A stretch of DNA of 64,000 nucleotides from Asticcacaulis sp. MM231. GTDB taxonomy: Bacteria > Pseudomonadota > Alphaproteobacteria > Caulobacterales > Caulobacteraceae. The position numbers were made by a program, and so were the translations under genes. Location of the stretch: NCBI RefSeq assembly GCF_964186625.1, contig NZ_OZ075108.1, positions 124,001 to 188,000 on the forward strand. The letters are read 5' to 3'. Below are positions 55,705 through 63,975 of this stretch, piece by piece. Position 1 is the first letter of the stretch; every line of letters begins with the position of its first letter. Under the pieces are notes generated by a model, which saw nothing but the letters and a program-made list of their open reading frames with translations, did not search any database and had not been told where the DNA came from.

Positions 55705-56168
55705 ATTGGCCAATAAACTGGTATGACCTGTTTAGAGGGCTGCATATTGTCGCGGTCATCGCCTGGATGGCGGGGTTGCTCTATCTGCCGCGCTTGTTCA
55801 TCTATCATATCAAGCACTCTGACGTGACCGCTGTGACCGACGTGTTCAAGGTGATGGAGCGCAACCTGCTGCGCCTGATCATGAACCCGGCCATGATCGC
55901 GGTGTGGATCTTCGGCATAGCCCTGATCGTCATTCATGTGCGCGATCTCGAAGGCTGGAAGTTTTTTCAGGAGCCATGGTTTATCGTGAAGGAACTGGGG
56001 ATCGTCGGGATCACCGGCTATCACCATTTTCTGGCGGTGCGTTTCAAGAAATTGCAACGCGGAGAGCCGATCGGCACGGAAAGCTTCTGGCGCAAGATCA
56101 ATGAAATTCCGTTTGTGCTGGCGATTATCATGGTGCTGGCCGTGACGCTGCAGTTTGGGCAGAACTAA
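55701..56168 (+). CDS. hemJ: Protoporphyrinogen oxidase HemJ
   Basis: 155 residues from GTG 55701, which overlaps the hemH stop as GTGA. HemJ is the four-span membrane enzyme that oxidises protoporphyrinogen IX to protoporphyrin IX. FRGLHIVAVIAWMAGLLYLP carries the haem-ligating His, LLRLIMNPAMIAVWIFG the second helix, and VITGYHHF-like GITGYHHFLAVRF the third. The gene completes a three-step haem operon (HemE, HemJ and HemH catalyse the decarboxylation, oxidation and metalation steps). The stop codon is the first three bases of a REP-like element. Confidence 0.93.
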   Translation: MNWPINWYDLFRGLHIVAVIAWMAGLLYLPRLFIYHIKHSDVTAVTDVFKVMERNLLRLIMNPAMIAVWIFGIALIVIHVRDLEGWKFFQEPWFIVKELGIVGITGYHHFLAVRFKKLQRGEPIGTESFWRKINEIPFVLAIIMVLAVTLQFGQN

Positions 56169-56193
56169 TGGGGCGTGGGGTCGGTGACCCCAC
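56166..56193 (+). repeat. REP-like palindromic element, copy 8
   Basis: TAATGGGG, then GTGGGGTC-GGT-GACCCCAC, starting at the hemJ stop codon itself. Plus orientation. Confidence 0.6.
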
Positions 56194-56509
56194 ATCTGTC
56201 TTTTTCTTTCTTTTCCTTCGTCTTTTGGGCGGAGGAAAAGAAAGAATAGGGAAGGACTTGGTGCCACAGGCCCCAAACCCCATAAATATCTTGACCAAAA
56301 CGGGCATTCCTGTAGGTTCCCAACCTGAATTCTGCCGGTGCGGCAGATATCCGATGGCCCCACGTTCTGTGGAATACGCCACTTCAAATGAAATTTATCA
56401 GCCTTTTCAAGCGTTTAAGCTATAGGGGCAGGGGATGCGATCGCAAATTGCTCAGGGGCTCAAACCCCAGGCAATGTCGCGTGCGCATCTCACCATACGA
56501 GAGATCACC
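56169..56509 (+). promoter_or_regulatory. hemJ-rho gap with a 13-bp inverted repeat (possible rho leader)
   Basis: Besides the REP-like element, TTCTTTCTTTTCC (56204-56216) and GGAAAAGAAAGAA (56234-56246) form a perfect 13-bp stem around a 17-base loop. A 260-base C-rich, structure-poor stretch then runs to the rho start. rho is autoregulated through its leader in enteric bacteria, so this could be a Rho-loading region. No gene is seen in it. Confidence 0.4.
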
Positions 56510-57913
56510 ATGACTGACGAAACCGAATCCACACCCGTCGAAGCCGCTGAGACCGAACTGGAAACCCAGTCCGAAAATAACAATCAGACTGACGAGGATA
56601 TGGAAGGCGAAGAGGGCGATGAGGAGGTTGTCGAGGGTTCGATGACCGGCCAGAAGATGTCGCTGCAAACCCTTAAAGACAAAACCCCTACCGATCTGCT
56701 GACCTTTGCGGAATCGCTCGGCGTCGAAAACGCCAGCAATATGCGCAAGCAGGATATGATGTTTGCCATCCTGAAAGCGCTGGCCGAAGAAGGCGTCGAG
56801 ATCAGCGGTTCCGGCGTTATGGAAGTTCTGCAGGACGGTTTCGGCTTCCTGCGTTCGCCCGAAGCTAACTATTTGCCGGGCCCGGACGACATCTATGTCA
56901 GCCCGCAACAGATCCGCCGCTATGGTCTGCGCACCGGTGACACGGTCGAAGGGCCGATCCGTTCGCCGCGCGAAGGTGAGCGCTATTTCGCCCTGTTGAA
57001 GACCCAGGCCATCAATTTCGAAGACCCGGAAAACATCCGCCACAAGGTTCACTTCGACAACCTGACGCCGCTCTATCCCGATGAGCGCCTGTGGATGGAG
57101 ATTGAAGACCCGACGCTCAAGGACCGCTCCGGCCGCATCATCGACATCGTGGCACCGCTTGGCAAGGGCCAGCGCTGCCTGATCGTCGCCCCGCCGCGCG
57201 TCGGTAAGACGGTCATGTTGCAGAACATCGCCAAGTCGGTGGCGGCTAACCACCCGGATTGCTACCTGATCGTTCTGCTGATCGACGAACGTCCGGAAGA
57301 AGTGACCGATATGCAGCGCACCGTGCGCGGTGAAGTCATCTCCTCGACGTTTGACGAGCCGGCTACGCGCCACGTCCAGGTCGCAGAAATGGTCATCGAA
57401 AAAGCCAAGCGCCTCGTCGAACACAAGCGCGATGTCGTGATCCTGCTTGACTCGATCACCCGTCTTGGCCGCGCCTACAACACCGTCGTGCCATCATCCG
57501 GCAAGGTGCTGACCGGCGGTGTCGACGCCAACGCGCTGCAACGTCCGAAGCGCTTCTTCGGTGCAGCCCGTAACATCGAAGAAGGCGGCTCGCTGACCAT
57601 CATCGCCACCGCCCTGATCGATACCGGCTCGCGCATGGACGAAGTCATTTTCGAAGAGTTCAAGGGCACGGGCAACTCGGAAATCGTGCTCGATCGTAAG
57701 GTCGCCGACAAGCGCGTCTTCCCGGCCATGGATGTGCTCAAGTCCGGCACCCGCAAGGAAGAACTGCTCACCGACAAGTCGAACCTGCAAAAGACCTATG
57801 TCCTGCGCCGTATCCTCAACCCGATGGGCGCCCAGGATGCCATCGAGTTCCTGTCGGACAAGCTACGTCAGACCAAGAACAATGCCGAGTTCTTCCAGTC
57901 GATGAACACATAA
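56510..57913 (+). CDS. rho: Transcription termination factor Rho
   Basis: 467 residues from ATG 56510, preceded by ACGAGAGATCACC. An earlier in-frame start at 56435 lacks homology. Domains in order are an acidic N-terminal extension (about residues 1-50), the Rho N-terminal helix-extended-loop ([18 protein letters not shown]), the RNA-binding cold-shock domain ([19 protein letters not shown]) and the RecA-like ATPase ([18 protein letters not shown], then [13 protein letters not shown] and [12 protein letters not shown]). The helicase terminates untranslated RNA. The acidic extension is longer than in E. coli. A terminator hairpin follows the gene. Confidence 0.97.
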   Translation: MTDETESTPVEAAETELETQSENNNQTDEDMEGEEGDEEVVEGSMTGQKMSLQTLKDKTPTDLLTFAESLGVENASNMRKQDMMFAILKALAEEGVEISGSGVMEVLQDGFGFLRSPEANYLPGPDDIYVSPQQIRRYGLRTGDTVEGPIRSPREGERYFALLKTQAINFEDPENIRHKVHFDNLTPLYPDERLWMEIEDPTLKDRSGRIIDIVAPLGKGQRCLIVAPPRVGKTVMLQNIAKSVAANHPDCYLIVLLIDERPEEVTDMQRTVRGEVISSTFDEPATRHVQVAEMVIEKAKRLVEHKRDVVILLDSITRLGRAYNTVVPSSGKVLTGGVDANALQRPKRFFGAARNIEEGGSLTIIATALIDTGSRMDEVIFEEFKGTGNSEIVLDRKVADKRVFPAMDVLKSGTRKEELLTDKSNLQKTYVLRRILNPMGAQDAIEFLSDKLRQTKNNAEFFQSMNT

Positions 57914-57922
57914 CAGGCATTA

Positions 57923-57941
57923 CCAAACGCTTTGCGTTTGG
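57923..57941. repeat. Perfect inverted repeat just after rho
   Basis: CCAAACGC-TTT-GCGTTTGG, ten bases after the rho stop. No T-tract, so it is probably an RNA-stabilising or protein-binding palindrome rather than a terminator. Confidence 0.45.
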
Positions 57942-57965
57942 GGCTCAATTAAGACATGATACTTG

Positions 57966-58006
57966 CCAACCCGATGTGACAGGATCCTATCGGGTTGGTT
58001 CGTTTT
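57966..58006 (+). terminator. Intrinsic terminator of rho
   Basis: CCAACCCGAT, loop GTGACAGGATCCT, ATCGGGTTGG, then TTCGTTTTC. Perfect 10-bp stem with a moderately T-rich tail. Confidence 0.7.
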
Positions 58007-58031
58007 CATATTCGGGTTTTTGGAGAACATC

Positions 58032-58292
58032 ATGAAGGTCACGGTCAATGTCGAATGCACGCCGGAAGAGGCTCGCACCTTTCTCGGTCTGCCCGATGTT
58101 CAACCGCTGAATGACTACATGATGAGCGCCATGAAGGACCGGATGGCGCAGAATGTTCACTCCATGCAGCCCGAAGAAATGATGAAGAACTGGTCGAGCC
58201 TGGGCGTCACCGCGCAGGATCAGTTCTTCAAATTGATGCAATCGGCGGCGCAAGCCAGCATGAGCTCCTTTGGTAAAACAGATAAAAAGTAA
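58032..58292 (+). CDS. Small conserved alphaproteobacterial protein (DUF6489-like)
   Basis: 86 residues from ATG 58032, with TTGGAGAAC upstream. The stretch MKVTVNVECTPEEARTFLGL, then PDVQPLNDYMMSAMKDRM and SMQPEEMMKNWSSLG, recurs in short alphaproteobacterial proteins sometimes assigned to DUF6489. Function is unknown; the name is given from memory of the family and was not checked. The sequence has no signal peptide or membrane span. The gene ends four bases before the mnmE start and the parS site. Confidence 0.65.
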   Translation: MKVTVNVECTPEEARTFLGLPDVQPLNDYMMSAMKDRMAQNVHSMQPEEMMKNWSSLGVTAQDQFFKLMQSAAQASMSSFGKTDKK

Positions 58293-58295
58293 GGC

Positions 58296-59633
58296 GTGTT
58301 TCACGTGAAACATACGATTTTCGCTCTTGCCAGCGCACAGGGCCGGGCAGGGGTGTCCATCATTCGCCTCTCAGGCCCGCAAGCCCTTTGGGCCGCGCAA
58401 CAACTTACCCCTAAAAATCTGACGCCGCGCCTGGCGACCTATGCACCGCTGACCTATCAGAATGAACTGATCGACGAAGCGGTGATTATCTGGTTCAAGG
58501 CGCCGCACAGCTTCACCGGTGAAGATTGTATCGAGCTGCACGTCCACGGGTCAAAGGCCATTCTCGATCGCCTCTATATCATCCTTCTCGAACTTGGCCT
58601 GAAACTGGCCATGCCCGGTGAGTTCTCACGCCGGGCGCTGGAGCACGGCAAACTCGATCTCACCCAGGCTGAAGCCATCGCCGATCTCGTCGATGCCGAA
58701 TCCGAAGCGCAAAGACGTCAGGCCCTGACCCAATTGGGCGGGGGGCTCAAGGCACAATATACGTCGTGGCGATCGGACCTCATCGACCTCTTGGCACGCC
58801 TCGAAGTCTATATCGATTTCCCTGACGAAGACCTGCCGACCGAACTGGCCGATGGCATCCTTGATCGCATCCGCTCTCTCGAGCACGCGCTGGAGGTTGC
58901 CATTGCCGATTCCCACCGGGGGCGCCAGATCCGCGAAGGCTACCGGATCGTTATTCTGGGTGAACCGAATGCGGGCAAGTCGAGTTTGTTTAATGCGCTG
59001 CTAAAAGCTGAGGCGGCGATTGTTACCCCCATCGCCGGAACCACGCGCGATATCATCGAGGCGCAGTTGCGCATTGGGCCCTATTCGGTTCTGCTCTACG
59101 ACACAGCGGGTCTGCGCGAAACAGACGAAGCGATCGAGGCAGAGGGTATTCGCCGTGCGCGCGCCAAGGCCGAAGAGGCCGACCTGCGCATCTGGGTGAT
59201 CGATTCCACTGGGCCTGCTCTGCCAGAAGATTTCCGTGACGGCGATCTGATGGTCTTCAACAAGATCGATGAAGCCCAGGATTCCGAGCGTCAGGCCGTG
59301 GCGGCCTTGCGTGTTTCACGTGAAACATCGGTCTTCGCTGTCAGCGTGTCGATGGGTACGGGTATGACCGACCTGGTCGCAACCATCGAACATATCATCA
59401 GCGAACAGCTTTCCGCCCAGACCTTCCCGGCCGCGACGCGCCAGCGTCACATCGAGCGCCTGACCGAAGCGCGCGATCAACTCGCCATTGCCCGCCGATC
59501 CGATCTCGGTGTGCCCGAACTGACGGCTGAAAACGTCCGCTCGGCGGTTAACAGTTTTGATCAGCTTTTTGGCCGTTATGATGTCGAAGGTGTACTCGAT
59601 GTCATCTTTTCGAGCTTTTGCATCGGCAAATAA
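58296..59633 (+). CDS. mnmE: tRNA uridine-5-carboxymethylaminomethyl GTPase MnmE
   Basis: 445 residues from GTG 58296, whose first codons (FHVKH) are the parS site itself. MnmE with MnmG installs cmnm5 at U34 of tRNAs, using formyl-THF and glycine. The N-terminal domain (IFALASAQGRAGVSIIRLSG) is followed by the GTPase: ILGEPNAGKSSLFNALL (G1), GTTRDIIEA (G2), DTAGLRET (G3) and FNKIDEA (G4). It ends VLDVIFSSFCIGK, the universal C-terminal CIGK. A second perfect parS site lies inside at 59312-59327. Confidence 0.96.
   Translation: MFHVKHTIFALASAQGRAGVSIIRLSGPQALWAAQQLTPKNLTPRLATYAPLTYQNELIDEAVIIWFKAPHSFTGEDCIELHVHGSKAILDRLYIILLELGLKLAMPGEFSRRALEHGKLDLTQAEAIADLVDAESEAQRRQALTQLGGGLKAQYTSWRSDLIDLLARLEVYIDFPDEDLPTELADGILDRIRSLEHALEVAIADSHRGRQIREGYRIVILGEPNAGKSSLFNALLKAEAAIVTPIAGTTRDIIEAQLRIGPYSVLLYDTAGLRETDEAIEAEGIRRARAKAEEADLRIWVIDSTGPALPEDFRDGDLMVFNKIDEAQDSERQAVAALRVSRETSVFAVSVSMGTGMTDLVATIEHIISEQLSAQTFPAATRQRHIERLTEARDQLAIARRSDLGVPELTAENVRSAVNSFDQLFGRYDVEGVLDVIFSSFCIGK
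58297..58312 (+). promoter_or_regulatory. parS: parS site 1
   Basis: TGTTTCACGTGAAACA, 16 bases, perfect palindrome and an exact match to the ParB consensus. It overlaps the first codons of mnmE. ParB bound here nucleates the partition complex. Confidence 0.9.
59312..59327 (+). promoter_or_regulatory. parS: parS site 2
   Basis: Second perfect TGTTTCACGTGAAACA, inside mnmE, encoding VSRETS. It lies 1.0 kb from site 1. Confidence 0.9.
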
Positions 59634-59711
59634 GCGGGCTCAAAACCATTGGCGATTCGACCTTCGCGTCCTTATCTGTTATAGCCAGCGCCTTCCTTTA
59701 GAGAGTTGAAT

Positions 59712-61584
59712 ATGTCCGAACCCAAATCCTTGTGGGATGTCATTGTCGTTGGCGGTGGTCATGCCGGCTGTGAAGCCGCAACCGCCTCTGCGCGCATGGG
59801 CGCCAGAACGCTTTTGCTGACGCATAAGCGCGAGACGCTGGGCGAGATGTCATGCAATCCGGCGATCGGTGGCCTAGGCAAAGGCCATCTGGTGCGTGAA
59901 ATTGATGCGCTGGATGGCATTATGGGGCGCATGGCCGACATCGGCGGCATGCAGTTCAAGGTGCTCAACAAGTCCAAGGGCCCTGCCGTGCGTGGCCCGC
60001 GGGCCCAGATCGACCGCAAGCTTTATCGTGAAGCGGTGCAGGCCGAGCTGTTTCAAACTCCGAACTTGATCATTATAGCCGGCGCGGCCGAAGATCTGGT
60101 CGTCGATCATGGCCAGGTCACCGGCGTAATCGATGCTGAGGGTACAACCTATCTCGCCAAAGCGGTTGTTCTGACCACGGGCACTTTTCTGCGCGGCGTC
60201 ATCCATATCGGTGAAACCCGTATCGCGGCCGGCCGCTGGGGTGATGCGCCGGCCAATGGCCTGGGCCAGAACTCTATGATCTCAAACTGAATATGGGTCG
60301 CCTTAAGACAGGCACACCGGCGCAACTCGATGGCAAGACCATTCATTGGGATCGTCTGGAGCAACAGTTGGGTGATGATCCCATCCAGCCCTTTTCCATG
60401 CTGACGCCCGCCATCGAGCGCGAGCAGATCGCCTGCGGCATCACCTATACCAACGAAAAGACCCACGCCATCATCGCCGATCGCCTCAATGAGTTCAGCG
60501 GTCTATGGCGGTTTTCTCGCCGGTCGCGGACCGCGCTATTGCCCGTCGATCGAGGATAAGGTGGTCAAGTTCGCCGACAAGACCTCGCACCAGATCTTCC
60601 TGGAACCGGAAGGCTACGATGACGACACAGTCTATCCGAACGGCATCTCGACCAGTGTTTCCGAAGCGACGCAGGAAGCCTTTCTGCGCACCATCGTTGG
60701 TCTGGAAGATGTGGTGGTCAAGCGTTTCGGCTATGCCATCGAATACGATTATGTCGATCCGCGCGAACTGCACCCCACACTTGAATTAAAGCCCTTGCCG
60801 GGTCTTTTTCTGGCCGGTCAGATCAATGGCACGACCGGCTACGAAGAAGCCGGCGCGCAAGGCCTGCTGGCCGGCATCAATGCGGCGGCGCGGGCAGGGG
60901 GTTATGCCCCGACCATTCTTGGCCGTGATGAAGCCTATATCGGTGTGATGATTGATGATCTGGTGACGCGCGGCGTGACCGAACCCTACCGGATGTTCAC
61001 CAGCCGCGCTGAGTTCCGCCTCTCTCTGCGCGCCGATAATGCCGATCAGCGCCTAACCGACAGGGGGCTGGCCATCGGCGTTGTTGGAGAAAAACGCAAG
61101 GCCGTATGGCTGGAAAAGAGGACGGCGCTCGATGCTATTCGCCAGCGCTCGGCCGAGCTTGTGGCGACATCGAAAGAGGCGCTGTCGCACGGCATTCAGA
61201 TCAATGGCGATGGCCAGAAGCGCAACGTCACGCAACTCATGGCCTATGACAGTTGCTCGCGGGAACGCCTCGAAACCCTGTGGCCTGAAATCAAAGCCTG
61301 GCCGGACGTGCTCTATGAGCAGGTCGAGATCGATGCGCTTTATGCCGGCTATATGCCGCGGCAAAAGGCCGAAATCGAGAACTTCCGCAAGGATGAGAAT
61401 TCTGGGTTTACCGGATGACATCGACTATCTCGGCATCGCCGGTCTTTCCAATGAATCGCGTGAGAAGCTCAACCGCATCCGTCCGCAGACCCTGGGGCAG
61501 GCGGGGCGCATCGAGGGCATGACACAAGGCGCGCTGACCACCTTGTTGTTCTATGTGCGTAACCACAACAAGCGCAGCGCCTAA
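59712..61584 (+). CDS. mnmG: tRNA uridine-5-carboxymethylaminomethyl modification enzyme MnmG, with three frameshifts in this sequence
   Basis: Open frames at 59712-60290, 60293-60559, 60489-61418 and 61081-61584 are successive parts of one FAD-binding MnmG of about 623 residues. [20 protein letters not shown] is the N-terminal FAD motif; [27 protein letters not shown]-type [16 protein letters not shown], and [20 protein letters not shown] are the rest. Joins: at 60269-60274 (GAACTC) the shift is one base short or two extra; at 60491-60496 (GAGTTC) one extra T gives [14 protein letters not shown]; at 61397-61402 (GAATTC) one extra T gives KDENLGLPDDI. It pairs with MnmE. Three independent frameshifts in a conserved gene argue for artefact. 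Confidence 0.93.
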
Positions 61585-62231
61585 TGAGCCACATGACCCC
61601 TGAAGAGATGTCAGCGCGGCTGATGTTTCACGTGAAACACGAGGCGATCGCGGACCTGCAAAAGTTTTATCAGGTGCTGGCGGATGGTAATGAGGTGATG
61701 AACCTTGTCGGGCCGGCCACCTTGCCGGACTACTGGTCACGCCATGTGCTCGATAGCGCGCAACTGCTCGACTGTCGGCCGGATGCCCGGACATGGGCTG
61801 ATCTGGGGGCAGGCGCCGGTTTTCCCGGCATCGTGCTGAGCATACTTCTAAAACATTCTACAACCTTGGCCGACGGCCCTGCACCGCACGTCTATCTGGT
61901 CGAATCCCTGACCAAGCGTTGCCGTTTTCTCCAGACTGTTGTCGACGATCTGAACCTTCCCGCCACGGTGATCAATGACCGCGCCGAGAACGTCTCGGTC
62001 AAGGTCGATGTGGTGACCGCGCGCGCCGTAGCGCCGATGAGCAAGCTTTTGGGTTTTGCCGAGGGCTTTATACGTAAAGGCGCCGACGCTTGGTTTTTAA
62101 AGGGGGAAAACGTTGAAAGTGAACTGGTGGACGCTGGAAAAGTGTGGAAATTTGACGTAGAACAGTCAGAGTCCATGAGCGATCCGCGCGGTCGCGTGAT
62201 CCATATCCGGAGGCTGCGACGTGCCCGTTAA
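61584..62231 (+). CDS. rsmG: 16S rRNA (guanine527-N7)-methyltransferase RsmG
   Basis: 215 residues from ATG 61584, overlapping the mnmG stop as TAATG. It is a SAM-dependent methyltransferase of helix 18 of 16S rRNA; loss gives low-level streptomycin resistance. The SAM site is WADLGAGAGFPGIVLSILL (about residues 70-88), followed by HVYLVESLTKRCRFLQTVV, VVTARAVAPMSKLLGFAEG and AWFLKGENVESEL. A third parS site lies within the first codons (MFHVKH, residues 14-19). It overlaps the parA start by 11 bases. This rsmG-parA-parB order is typical near alphaproteobacterial origins. Confidence 0.95.
   Translation: MSHMTPEEMSARLMFHVKHEAIADLQKFYQVLADGNEVMNLVGPATLPDYWSRHVLDSAQLLDCRPDARTWADLGAGAGFPGIVLSILLKHSTTLADGPAPHVYLVESLTKRCRFLQTVVDDLNLPATVINDRAENVSVKVDVVTARAVAPMSKLLGFAEGFIRKGADAWFLKGENVESELVDAGKVWKFDVEQSESMSDPRGRVIHIRRLRRAR
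61624..61639 (+). promoter_or_regulatory. parS: parS site 3
   Basis: Third perfect TGTTTCACGTGAAACA, inside rsmG just upstream of parA. Sites 1 to 3 span 3.3 kb. Confidence 0.9.
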
Positions 62232-63039
62232 TACCGAAAAACGCACCCGAGTTCTGGCGATCGCAAACCAAAAAGGCGGGGTTGGCAAGACGACGACGGC
62301 GATTAACCTCGGCACGGCCCTGGCCGCTATCGGTGAGCGCGTCTTGCTGATCGATCTCGACCCGCAGGGTAATGCCTCTACCGGTTTGGGTGTACCCAAG
62401 AAGCAGCGCGCCAGCTCGCTTTATGATGTGATTGTCGATCAGCGTCCGATTGGTGATACGGCTGTTAGTACAGCGGTGCCGGGCCTCTGGCTGCTGCCGT
62501 CCGATCCGGATCTGTCGGGTGTCGAGATTGAGCTGGGTCAGGCCGAGCGCCGTTCCTATCGTTTACGCGATGCGCTTGACGGGCTTGACCAGGATAACCC
62601 GCCTTATGACTACATTCTGATCGATTGTCCGCCGTCGCTGAACCTGCTGACGGTCAATTCGATGAGTGCGGCCGATGCCGTGCTGGTGCCGCTGCAATGT
62701 GAGTTCTTCGCGCTCGAAGGGCTCAGCCAGTTGATGCGCACGATTGATCTGGTGCGTGGCAGCCTGAATCCGAAACTGAGCCTTCAGGGCATCGTGCTCA
62801 CCATGTTCGACAAGCGCAATGCGCTCTCCGGCCATGTTGAGCGTGACGTTCGTTCGCACTTTGGTCATCTGGTGTATGACACGGTCATACCGCGCAATGT
62901 GCGGGTGTCCGAAGCGCCGTCCTTCGGCAAGCCGGCCCTGATCTATGATATGAAATGTTCCGGCAGCCAGGCCTATATTAAGCTGGCCAAGGAGCTTGTG
63001 GCGCGTGAACGCGCGCGCAAAGCTCAGGTTGCCGCTTAA
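62221..63039 (+). CDS. parA: Chromosome partitioning ATPase ParA
   Basis: 272 residues from GTG 62221, which overlaps rsmG. It is the MinD/ParA-type Walker ATPase that pulls the ParB-parS complex to the cell pole. The deviant Walker A is IANQKGGVGKTTTAINLG (residues about 12-29), Walker A' LLIDLDPQGNASTGLG, and YILIDCPPSLNLLT is Walker B. The C-terminal SYNxA-like part is VSEAPSFGKPALIYDMKCSG, broken here for length. In Caulobacter ParA forms a gradient from the ParB-bound origin. Its gene is followed by parB 27 bases later. Confidence 0.96.
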   Translation: MPVNTEKRTRVLAIANQKGGVGKTTTAINLGTALAAIGERVLLIDLDPQGNASTGLGVPKKQRASSLYDVIVDQRPIGDTAVSTAVPGLWLLPSDPDLSGVEIELGQAERRSYRLRDALDGLDQDNPPYDYILIDCPPSLNLLTVNSMSAADAVLVPLQCEFFALEGLSQLMRTIDLVRGSLNPKLSLQGIVLTMFDKRNALSGHVERDVRSHFGHLVYDTVIPRNVRVSEAPSFGKPALIYDMKCSGSQAYIKLAKELVARERARKAQVAA

Positions 63040-63066
63040 AAACGCCCAAGATACGAAAGCCGATAC

Positions 63067-63975
63067 ATGTCTGAAAAAAATAGAGGTTTGGGCCGCGGGC
63101 TCTCCGCGCTTCTCGGCGATCAGGGTACGAACAGCCCGATGACGGATGCTGCCGCCGTGGCCGAGCGTGCGGCCGAACGCAGTGCCGATCAGGCGCGCGG
63201 TCTTGAGCAACCCATCGAATTGTTGGTCCGCAATCCCGATCAGCCGCGTCGTTTGTTCGTCGAATCCGACATCGATGAGCTGTCGGCCTCGATCAAGGAA
63301 AAGGGTGTTTTGCAGCCTATTCTTGTCAGGCCTGCCCCCGGTCAGACTGGGCACTACCAGATTGTCGCCGGTGAACGTCGCTGGCGTGCGGCGCAAAAAG
63401 CCGGCCTGCATACCGTGCCGGTCATCATCCGTGAGATGGACGATCTCGATGTGCTCGAAATCGGCATCATCGAAAACGTGCAACGTGCCGACCTTAACCC
63501 GATGGAAGAAGCGCGTGCCTACAAGGTGTTGCAGGATCGCTTCGGCCGCACGCAGGACGCCCTGGCGCAGGTGGTCGGCAAGAGCCGTCCGCACATCGCC
63601 AATATGCTGCGCCTGCTGGCCTTGCCGGAAGCCGTGCAGGATCACGTATTGCATGGTCGCCTGTCGGCGGGCCACGCGCGTGCGCTGATCACCTCCGAAA
63701 ATGCGGTGGCTCTGGCGGAGGAAGTCATCGCTAAAGGTCTGTCCGTTCGTCAGACCGAAGCGCTGGTACGTGAGGAATTGGCCGGTCCGAAAGCCGAGCC
63801 GACGCCGAGGGCCAAGGCTCAGCCAAATGCCGATACTCTGTCTCTCGAACAGGATTTGCAGGAGGCTCTGGGCCTGACGGTTAAGCTGGACGACAAGGGG
63901 GGCAGAGGTGAACTGCGTTTGGGCTACGCGAGCCTCGAACAGCTCGACGAACTGTGCCGTAAGTTAATGAAATAA
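63067..63975 (+). CDS. parB: Chromosome partitioning protein ParB
   Basis: 302 residues, complete within the window. The N-terminal tail GLGRGLSALLGD binds ParA. The ParB/Sulfiredoxin domain is IELLVRNPDQPRRLF, GVLQPILVRPAPGQTG, YQIVAGERRWRAAQKAGL and VQRADLNPMEEARAYKVL; this is the CTPase and clamp domain. The helix-turn-helix is DALAQVVGKSRPHIANMLRLL (about residues 160-180), and the last 40 residues form the dimerisation domain. It spreads from the three parS sites at 58.3, 59.3 and 61.6 kb. Start ATG 63067. Confidence 0.96.
   Translation: MSEKNRGLGRGLSALLGDQGTNSPMTDAAAVAERAAERSADQARGLEQPIELLVRNPDQPRRLFVESDIDELSASIKEKGVLQPILVRPAPGQTGHYQIVAGERRWRAAQKAGLHTVPVIIREMDDLDVLEIGIIENVQRADLNPMEEARAYKVLQDRFGRTQDALAQVVGKSRPHIANMLRLLALPEAVQDHVLHGRLSAGHARALITSENAVALAEEVIAKGLSVRQTEALVREELAGPKAEPTPRAKAQPNADTLSLEQDLQEALGLTVKLDDKGGRGELRLGYASLEQLDELCRKLMK

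Noticed and set aside
59712..61584. mnmG as a genuine pseudogene
   Set aside because: All breaks coincide with GANTTC and the remaining sequence is fully conserved. Assembly error is simpler.
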